Source: an uncultured Steroidobacter sp.
GTDB taxonomy: Bacteria > Pseudomonadota > Gammaproteobacteria > Steroidobacterales > Steroidobacteraceae
NCBI RefSeq assembly: GCF_937958065.1
Contig: NZ_CALFXI010000097.1
Location: 216,221 to 280,220 of the forward strand
Direction of reading: 5' to 3'
Length of the DNA stretch: 64,000 nucleotides
In this document: positions 58,813 to 64,000 of the stretch, in pieces
How the letters are laid out: each line of letters opens with the position of its first letter
Numbering within the stretch: position 1 is the first letter of the stretch
Position numbers and translations under genes: made by a program
The notes under the pieces: generated by a model
Databases searched by the model: none
What the model was told of the DNA's origin: nothing
The model's input: the letters and a program-made list of their open reading frames with translations, nothing else

Positions 58813-60206
58813 TCCTGCCACTGTTACGCCTGGAAATTGCGATGCTCCGGCGCGACCGTCGGGCCTGGGGGGCGTTGCTCGCCCTGGCCATCGTGGTCGT
58901 GCTTTCCTGTGTTTCCATCGCGGTCGAGAACGTCCGCGTGGAAGCCACCAAAGGGGACGTTGCCGCCGCCGAGCGCCAGCGCTGGTTGGGCCAGGGCGAG
59001 AAAGATCCGCATAGCGCCGCTCACTACAGCATTTTCGCGTTCAAGCGCGCGCCGGCGCTGAGTGCCCTGGATCCTGGTGGCAATCCCTTCCTCGGTCAGA
59101 CCGTCTATCTCGAAGCGCACCATCAGAACGATATGCTCTATCGACCGCAGCAGAACGCCTCGCCGCTGCAGCGGATCGGTTTTGCCAGCCCGGCGGCGCT
59201 GATCGCCGGCGTGGCTCCCCTGGTCGTGTTCCTGCTCGCCTTCACGCTCGTTGCTCAGGAACGCGAGCGAGGTACGACACGGCTGGCGCTCGGTGCGGCC
59301 ATTCATCCAAGCATGCTCGTCATCACCAAGATGCTCGCTGTCTGGGCCAGCACTGCCGGCCTGCTCGTGCTTCCTGTTGCCGTGATGACTCTGGGGCAGC
59401 TCACGCTTTCCGGACAGATCGACGGGGATACGCTGCTGCGAGTATTTGCATGGTCCGCAATGTTTGCCGGCTATCTCGCGGTGCTCGCCGCCATCGGCAT
59501 CGCGATCTCGCTTCGCGCCAGCAATGCGAGACTGGCGATGACCATGCTGTTCGGACTCTGGATCGCGTTCTCACTGGCACTGCCGCGCGCCGCGAGCACC
59601 TTCGTGGACACCGCGAAACCATTGCCCTCCAGCCAGGCGATCCGACAGCAGATGGCGAGCGAGGCGCCCGCGTTCTGGTCCGATGAGCAAGCCCAGCGTA
59701 ACAAACAGGAACTGCTGGCCCGCCATGGCGTGAGCCGACTGGAGGATATTCCCAACCCTCGCATGGCCGAGCTCGACTTGATGGAGCGGCACAGCCACGA
59801 GGTGTTCGATCGCATCCTCGGCCCCTTCTACGATCAGGTCGAGCGCCAGGATCGCTGGTTCGCCCTGCTCGGCTTCGTCTCGCCCACCATCGCCATCCAG
59901 GCCGGCTCCGCAACGCTCGCCGGCACCGACTTCAGCCATCACCGCCATTTCATCGACACGGCCGAGCGCTATCGGCGCGACCTGGTCAATCGCATGAACG
60001 CCGACGGCATGGCGCATCGGGCCCACGGCGACGAGCGGCACACCAACGACGAACGGTTGTGGTCGCAGATTCCGGAGTTCGTTTATGCCGGCCCCGCATT
60101 GGGAACGCTCTCGATGCCCGCCTGGCCCGCTTTCGGCGCGCTCCTCGTATGGCTCGGCGTCGCCGCAACCGTTCTCACCATCACCGCCCGGGAGCTGCGG
60201 CCATGA
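58809..60206 (+). CDS. ABC-2 type permease with large periplasmic loop (DUF3526-like), first
   Basis: A 465-residue membrane protein from GTG 58809, overlapping the ATPase stop (GTGA). TM1 ('GALLALAIVVVLSCVSIAVE') is followed by an external loop of about 95 residues, then four to five helices ('GVAPLVVFLLAFTLVAQERE', 'LLVLPVAVMTLGQLTLSG'), a second large loop (about residues 255-410) and a final helix. The 'AQERERGTTRLALG' turn is typical of ABC-2/NosY permeases. It pairs with the next gene to form a heterodimeric pore. Confidence 0.8.
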   Translation: MILPLLRLEIAMLRRDRRAWGALLALAIVVVLSCVSIAVENVRVEATKGDVAAAERQRWLGQGEKDPHSAAHYSIFAFKRAPALSALDPGGNPFLGQTVYLEAHHQNDMLYRPQQNASPLQRIGFASPAALIAGVAPLVVFLLAFTLVAQERERGTTRLALGAAIHPSMLVITKMLAVWASTAGLLVLPVAVMTLGQLTLSGQIDGDTLLRVFAWSAMFAGYLAVLAAIGIAISLRASNARLAMTMLFGLWIAFSLALPRAASTFVDTAKPLPSSQAIRQQMASEAPAFWSDEQAQRNKQELLARHGVSRLEDIPNPRMAELDLMERHSHEVFDRILGPFYDQVERQDRWFALLGFVSPTIAIQAGSATLAGTDFSHHRHFIDTAERYRRDLVNRMNADGMAHRAHGDERHTNDERLWSQIPEFVYAGPALGTLSMPAWPAFGALLVWLGVAATVLTITARELRP

Positions 60207-61696
60207 GCGCTCCAGCATTTCGCGACTTGTTTATTTGGGAGTGGCGCCACGTCGGACGTTCGCCGCTGCTGTGGTCCATCGTGTTCGTTCTGCTGGCGAG
60301 CTTCACTTGGGGCGCCGCGACCACGGCTTTCAAGCACGACCAGCAGACCGCCGCCCTGGAGCGCGCGCGTGCCGATGACCAGGCGTTGATCGCAAACATC
60401 GCCGAGCGCGCGGTCGCATATCGCGCAAAGATCACCGAAGACGCCGGCCAGGTCGCGTACTGGCAGGATCCGACCAACGTCGCCGGTTACAGCGAGTACT
60501 TCGTACGTCGTCATGCGCTGAAGCCGCATTTGCCGCTTTCGCCGCTGGCGACGGGAGTGAGCGACCTCGCGCCCAGTCGTCTGGAGATCAAGCTGAATAC
60601 GCCGTTCGGCTTCAACGACACTTATGATTTCGAGAACCCGCGCGGACTAGCTCTCGGCCGCTTCGACTTCGCATTCGCCGTCGTGGTACTGCTGCCGATC
60701 GGTTTGCTGCTGCTGTGCGCGTTGCTGATTACGTTCGAACGTGATCGCGGCATGTTGCGATTGGTCGCGGCCCAAGCGGTGGGACCGCGTCGTTGGATCG
60801 GCGCACGGATGGCGGCGATCCTTGCTTGGTTCATTCCCGCGGTGCTGCTTGCCCAGGTGGTCGCTCTGGCCATCGCCGGTGTTCCATTGGGCGAGGTCGC
60901 GGCGCCGCTCGGCGTCAGCCTGGTACTTACGCTTCTCTACATATGTTTCTGGTCCGGCATTGCGCTGTTCGTACTGGCACGCCAACCCACCGCCGGCGCG
61001 GCATTGGGCATGTTCGGCGCGATCTGGGCACTGCTCATCATTGGCTTACCGATGGCAGTGTCGGCGCTGGTAGCGACCTTCGATCCACCGCCTTCGGCGA
61101 TCGAATACGTGGATGCTCAACGCCGGGTTCGCGATGAGATCGACGCGCAGCGAGATGCATTGTTGACGCACGCTCTGGGGGCTCGTCCCGATCTCGCCGC
61201 TCATGTGCACAGAGCGACCAGCCTCGATTACGCCACCCGACTGAGCTTCCTCGTTCCCGAAATCGAACGGCGGCTTTCGCCGCAGCGAGTCGCCATGGAA
61301 CATCATCGAGTGCGACAGGAACGTGTCGCCTTGGCCACGGGCTTTCTGCTTCCGACTCTCGGCACCGAGTCCTCATTCGCCGCGCTCGCTGGCACCGATC
61401 CCGAACGGCAACGTCGATTCGAGCAAGCCGCGCGAGAGTATCAGCAGCAGCTCCGCGCTTGCGTGTATCCGCTGGTCCAGGCGGAGATCACCCGGCCACC
61501 AACGCCGCCGATCCGCGAGACGCGCGGAAGACTGAACCTTCCAGAACCGCTCGACCTGCCCGAGTTCGGGATGACCGAGAGATCCAACGCTGAACGCATT
61601 CGTAACGTGCTTCCGTTTGCCTTATGGCTGACGCTCGTCGCAGCAGTGATATCGATCGCCGGCTGGCGCCGCGCGGATCAATGGCAGGTGACCTGA
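60203..61696 (+). CDS. ABC-2 type permease with large periplasmic loop (DUF3526-like), second
   Basis: A 497-residue protein from ATG 60203, overlapping the previous stop (ATGA). Its layout repeats the first permease: TM1 ('SPLLWSIVFVLLASFTWGAA'), an external loop of about 140 residues, membrane helices around 'FAFAVVVLLPIGLLLLCALL' and 'ITFERDRGMLRLVAAQAVG', a second loop of about 170 residues and a last helix. With ATPase and receptor it forms a TonB-receptor/ABC-2 unit without a periplasmic binding protein. Confidence 0.8.
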   Translation: MSAPAFRDLFIWEWRHVGRSPLLWSIVFVLLASFTWGAATTAFKHDQQTAALERARADDQALIANIAERAVAYRAKITEDAGQVAYWQDPTNVAGYSEYFVRRHALKPHLPLSPLATGVSDLAPSRLEIKLNTPFGFNDTYDFENPRGLALGRFDFAFAVVVLLPIGLLLLCALLITFERDRGMLRLVAAQAVGPRRWIGARMAAILAWFIPAVLLAQVVALAIAGVPLGEVAAPLGVSLVLTLLYICFWSGIALFVLARQPTAGAALGMFGAIWALLIIGLPMAVSALVATFDPPPSAIEYVDAQRRVRDEIDAQRDALLTHALGARPDLAAHVHRATSLDYATRLSFLVPEIERRLSPQRVAMEHHRVRQERVALATGFLLPTLGTESSFAALAGTDPERQRRFEQAAREYQQQLRACVYPLVQAEITRPPTPPIRETRGRLNLPEPLDLPEFGMTERSNAERIRNVLPFALWLTLVAAVISIAGWRRADQWQVT

Positions 61697-61706
61697 CGAA
61701 GGTCAC
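61688..61706 (+). terminator. Hairpin at the end of the receptor 4 / ABC operon
   Basis: GTGACCT-GACGA-AGGTCAC is a perfect 7-pair stem with a 5-base loop, overlapping the second permease's stop codon. There is no T-run, so its role as terminator is uncertain. Confidence 0.45.
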
Positions 61707-61720
61707 AGACCGCACGGTAC

Positions 61721-61921
61721 TAGCGCGTTGCCAAGACCCGTTTGACGGCGTATCTCGCCTTGAGTCCCGGAGGGATCGATGCCGCGGTGATCATCGCCGC
61801 CAGCACCGATGTGTCCCTGCCGGTGATCCTGGCAGCCCAATTCGTGCGCCTGCTCATCGTCATTGCCGGAGCGCCCGCGCTGGCGAAATGGCTGGCGCGA
61901 GTCGAATCAGAACGCTCGTAG
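61721..61921 (+). pseudogene. C-terminal relic of an AbrB-family (ammonia monooxygenase-like) membrane protein
   Basis: From an in-frame TAG at about 61718 to the TAG at 61919-61921 the frame encodes about 66 residues. The core 'LTAYLALSPGGIDAAVIIAA' followed by 'VILAAQFVRLLIVIAGAPAL' closely resembles the last two helices of AbrB (PF05145) proteins. These normally have about 350 residues and carry a 'SPGGLAEM'-like motif here. Nothing upstream continues it. Its end overlaps the convergent MipA gene by 15 bases. No ATG start exists, so it is read as a remnant. Confidence 0.7.
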
Positions 61922-62695
61922 CACGCCGATGAACATGCGCGCCGACTGATCGGAGTCGACCAGCGGGCTGTCCGCGAGCTCACTGGGCAGGGAGCGATAT
62001 CTGAGATTGCCCAGCAACATCCAGCGCGTGGCCAAGCGATAGCGCACGTCGATGCCCACTTCGGGGGTGAGGACATCGCCGGGCCGATAGCCGGGTACGC
62101 CTCTGGCGATCTCTTCATCCAGGATGCCGTAGTAATAATCGACCCGGTCGGCGGATTGCCAGCGGACACCGATGTTCGGCGTCACGACCCATCGTTCGCC
62201 AAACGACAGCGGATAACCGTAGCTCGCGCTCACTTCATAACCGCCGCTCGCATCCAGCACGTCCGCGAGCGCCTGAAACTTCAGCTGGCCGTAACGTCCC
62301 GAGAAACTCACATCGACACCGGCATCGATGCTGTCGTCGCGATCCGAGAGCAACGCCCGATCGATGCCGTTGCGAGCCAGCTCCCGGGCACCGAAATCCT
62401 CCGCATCGATGCCGTCGAAGTTGGCCTCGGCGATCAGATCGATCTCGAGTCCGCGGGTATCCAGCACATGCACGCCGGCGGTGATGCCCTCGAAGAACAA
62501 CCGCCCGCCGTCGTAAGTCACCAATGGAACCGGGCTGTAGCGCGTGCCGCGCCCGGCATATGGATTGTCGCTCGCGACCGCGCCGAGCCCCAGCCCCCAC
62601 CGAGAGGTACGCTGCGGCGTGCTGTCCTCGGCCGATGCGCCGAACGTGGCAAAGGTAGCCAGAACGGCCAGCGAATGCGATGTGAACTGTTTCAA
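61907..62695 (-). CDS. MipA/OmpV-family outer-membrane protein
   Basis: A 262-residue protein with signal peptide ('SHSLAVLATFATFGASAE'). The MipA/OmpV pattern is visible: 'WGLGLGAVASDNPYAGRGTR', 'VPLVTYDGGRLFFEGITAGV', amphipathic beta strands throughout and the C-terminal strand ending 'MFIGVLRAF' with terminal Phe. MipA links murein enzymes at the outer membrane, while OmpV-like proteins respond to metals or osmolarity. No immediate partner; it reads away from the bactofilin-like gene. Confidence 0.85.
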   Translation of the reverse strand: MKQFTSHSLAVLATFATFGASAEDSTPQRTSRWGLGLGAVASDNPYAGRGTRYSPVPLVTYDGGRLFFEGITAGVHVLDTRGLEIDLIAEANFDGIDAEDFGARELARNGIDRALLSDRDDSIDAGVDVSFSGRYGQLKFQALADVLDASGGYEVSASYGYPLSFGERWVVTPNIGVRWQSADRVDYYYGILDEEIARGVPGYRPGDVLTPEVGIDVRYRLATRWMLLGNLRYRSLPSELADSPLVDSDQSARMFIGVLRAF

Positions 62696-62815
62696 GCAAG
62701 AAACCTCGGATTGAATGGATGGAATCAGTATCCCGCCGTTGTCTTAGCTGAGCCTTACGGCGCACCGGCTGCTGTTCAGGTGCCGGCCTCGTTGGACGGC
62801 AACGTCAGCTCCCAT

Positions 62816-62856
62816 CAATCGTTGGCGATTGGAGACATTCTTATTGGTTACGTAAC
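62816..62856. promoter_or_regulatory. Two inverted repeats upstream of the bactofilin-like gene
   Basis: CAATCG-TTGG-CGATTG (62816-62831) and GTTACGTAAC (62847-62856, a perfect palindrome) lie in the 252-bp gap between the divergent MipA and bactofilin-like genes. They are placed where operators would be expected. The rest of the gap shows no gene. Confidence 0.4.
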
Positions 62857-62947
62857 AAATGTGTCTCGCATTGCCCGAAGCGGGCACATTTCAAACCCTT
62901 TGCCGATTTGCCGCGTCCAATCGGACAACCAGAACGGAGGTAGATCC

Positions 62948-63634
62948 ATGAAGAAGACGTTGGCGACTGTGGTGTTGGTGTTGGCGAGCTCGGCGCTGTG
63001 GGCGGACGGCGGCAATCTATCGAAGGTCAACGGCTCGATTCGGGTCGAGAGCGGCCGACAGGTCGGCTCGGTGGAAACGGTCAATGGTTCGATCGAGCTG
63101 GGCGACTCGGTGACCGCCGGTGACATCGAAGCAGCCAGCGGCTCGATCAAGATCGGCGGCGATTCCACCGTCGGCATGGTCAACGCTCGCAATGGCGGTG
63201 CGACGTTGGGCCACGGTACCAAGGCCAGGTCGATCAAGTTGGTCAATGGCGGCCTGCAGCTCGACCAACAGACGCACGTCGCTGGCGATGTCACATCGAT
63301 GAACGGCGCGGTCAAGCTCGGCAGGGGCGCTCAGATCGAGGGCCACCTCGAGAACCTCAACGGAACAATCGAGCTGGATGCGGCTCGCATAGGCAAGGGC
63401 ATCACGAGCACCAATGGCGACATCCACATCGGCGCCGGCTCGCACGTCGATGGCGGCATCCTGGTGAAGAAATCGGAGCACAGCAAGTTCCCGAGCAAGC
63501 GCGCACCCAAGGTCACTATCGGCCCGAATGCGGTGGTCAACGGCACGTTGAAGTTCGAGCGCGAAGTGGAGCTGCGGATCGCCAGCAGCGCCCGGGTCGG
63601 CGAGATCGTCGGCGCGACCCCGATCGTAGACTGA
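62948..63634 (+). CDS. Secreted bactofilin-like beta-helix protein
   Basis: A 228-residue protein from ATG 62948 (GGAGGTAGATCC precedes it). A signal peptide ('KKTLATVVLVLASSALWADG') is followed by at least seven repeats of 18-22 residues of the type N-G-(S/T)-I-(E/K)-(L/I)-G-(x)n ('NGSIELGDSVTAGDIEAAS', 'NGGATLGHGTKARSIKLV', 'NGTIELDAARIGKGITST'), as expected for a right-handed beta-helix. Bactofilins (DUF583) are normally cytoplasmic polymers; this one should be periplasmic or surface-exposed. Confidence 0.8.
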   Translation: MKKTLATVVLVLASSALWADGGNLSKVNGSIRVESGRQVGSVETVNGSIELGDSVTAGDIEAASGSIKIGGDSTVGMVNARNGGATLGHGTKARSIKLVNGGLQLDQQTHVAGDVTSMNGAVKLGRGAQIEGHLENLNGTIELDAARIGKGITSTNGDIHIGAGSHVDGGILVKKSEHSKFPSKRAPKVTIGPNAVVNGTLKFEREVELRIASSARVGEIVGATPIVD

Positions 63635-63677
63635 GGTAAGTGACGCGTCCGGCCCGCAACTGCCGCCGGACGCGGAA

Positions 63678-63798
63678 CTAGCACTTCATCCTCCATATCT
63701 TTTGGCGGACGGCATGACACCGACATAGAGCGCCTAGGCGTGCCCCATTTCCGCGGCTTCTCACCAGGCTTTAGCGCTCGAATCTGAAGTTCGTCGAG
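63678..63798 (-). pseudogene. N-terminal relic of a P4-type tyrosine integrase (DUF4102-like)
   Basis: Reading the minus strand from 63798, the frame gives 'LDELQIRALKPGEKPRK', the typical opening of P4-family integrases (L-T-D-x-x-I-R-A-L-K-P-G-E-K-P-x-K). A +1 shift is then needed to continue into a stretch ending 'QKIWRMKC', which resembles the 'GKLWRMKYR' segment that follows the glycine-rich turn, and a TAG follows at 63678-63680. The catalytic domain is absent. This is a decayed fragment, hinting at a former genomic island boundary. Confidence 0.6.
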
Positions 63799-63972
63799 AT
63801 TGGGGTACGCCTCTTTCGGAAGGGCTGTGTATCCCGACCGTACCCGATGGGTTAGCCGCTTGCATGTGCACCGGGTGCTTGCTCGTGCATTGGGCGTCGT
63901 GGACGAGCCCAATCTACCTGTTCCCGAGTGGCGACCGCCCCAATGCGCAGCCCGATGGAGCGGACGAATAAT

Positions 63973-63987
63973 TGCGAATCATTCGCA
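63973..63987. promoter_or_regulatory. Fur-like 7-1-7 palindrome at the window edge
   Basis: TGCGAAT-C-ATTCGCA is a perfect 15-base inverted repeat. The Fur 7-1-7 consensus is TGATAAT-N-ATTATCA; this site keeps TG..AAT-N-ATT..CA and differs at two positions per arm. The surroundings (ATAAT on the left) are AT-rich as at iron-regulated promoters. It probably controls a gene just beyond the window. Confidence 0.5.
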
Positions 63988-64000
63988 TGTCCATTACGAT

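Larger units (their letters stand above)
63635..64000. other. Terminal intergenic region with relics
   Basis: 366 bases after the bactofilin-like gene with no intact gene. It contains the integrase relic (63678-63798) and a Fur-like palindrome (63973-63987), annotated separately. The remainder shows no recognisable product in any frame. Confidence 0.6.

Overview
The window is a GC-rich chromosomal segment, densely coded on both strands. It looks like an environmental gammaproteobacterium. The Rnk, SpeD/SpeE, HME-RND, MipA/OmpV and TonB-receptor families, the CadC-like winged-helix/TPR regulator and frequent GTG starts would suit a Steroidobacter/Nevskiales-type organism. That placement is inference: there is no rRNA or other marker gene here. 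I saw no tRNA, rRNA, CRISPR array or intact insertion sequence.

Layout. (1) 1-6.4 kb: a catabolic cluster with the end of hyuA, then hyuB, an MFS transporter, a GntR/FCD regulator, an amidohydrolase and a HAD phosphatase. A palindromic operator candidate lies in the divergent gap. (2) 6.4-15 kb: four imperfect tandem repeats, then a minus-strand heavy-metal efflux unit: response regulator, histidine kinase, membrane-fusion protein, HME-RND pump, DUF3240 and TolC-like channel. A small PF03640 protein lies upstream. (3) 15-19.5 kb: polyamine genes. A plus-strand rnk / carboxynorspermidine decarboxylase / carboxynorspermidine synthase operon has a structured leader, and it converges on speD-speE. 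Both known spermidine routes therefore sit side by side. (4) 19.5-28.2 kb: a stress and nitrogen island with two different glutamate dehydrogenases, three universal stress proteins, a GTPase-less EF-G domain III+V protein, ExoD, a short-chain dehydrogenase and a BON-domain protein. It is transcribed outward from one 281-bp divergent region. (5) 28.3-35.5 kb: the most striking unit. It holds a DUF2946-like membrane protein, a TonB-dependent receptor, a 1297-residue CobN-like protein with signal peptide and C-terminal anchor, a MotA/TolQ/ExbB-like protein and a DUF2149 protein, closed by a good terminator. I read it as a periplasmic metal-tetrapyrrole uptake and (de)chelation machine driven by proton-motive force. 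(6) 35.6-49.2 kb: ordinary single genes and small operons (MHS transporter, CapK-like ligase, glycosyltransferase, CadC/TPR regulator, fatty-acid hydroxylase, purple-acid phosphatase, ECF sigma/anti-sigma/DUF2076, TerC-CBS protein, triple-PF03640 protein). (7) 49.4-61.7 kb: three more TonB-dependent receptors, each again preceded by its own DUF2946-like gene. One has a His-rich zinc-type loop and a downstream methyltransferase. One has a degenerate plug. One is followed by an ABC ATPase and two ABC-2 permeases. (8) 61.7-64 kb: an AbrB-family gene relic, a MipA/OmpV porin-like protein, a secreted bactofilin-like beta-helix protein, the relic of a P4-type integrase N-terminus, and a Fur-like palindrome at the edge.

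The unifying theme is metal homeostasis at the envelope: efflux at 6-15 kb and four outer-membrane uptake loci at 28-35 and 50-62 kb. The constant pairing of TonB receptors with a small His/Cys membrane protein, and the proton-channel-linked periplasmic CobN homologue, are the best candidates for poorly described biology. All function calls rest on motif recognition by eye; no database search was run.
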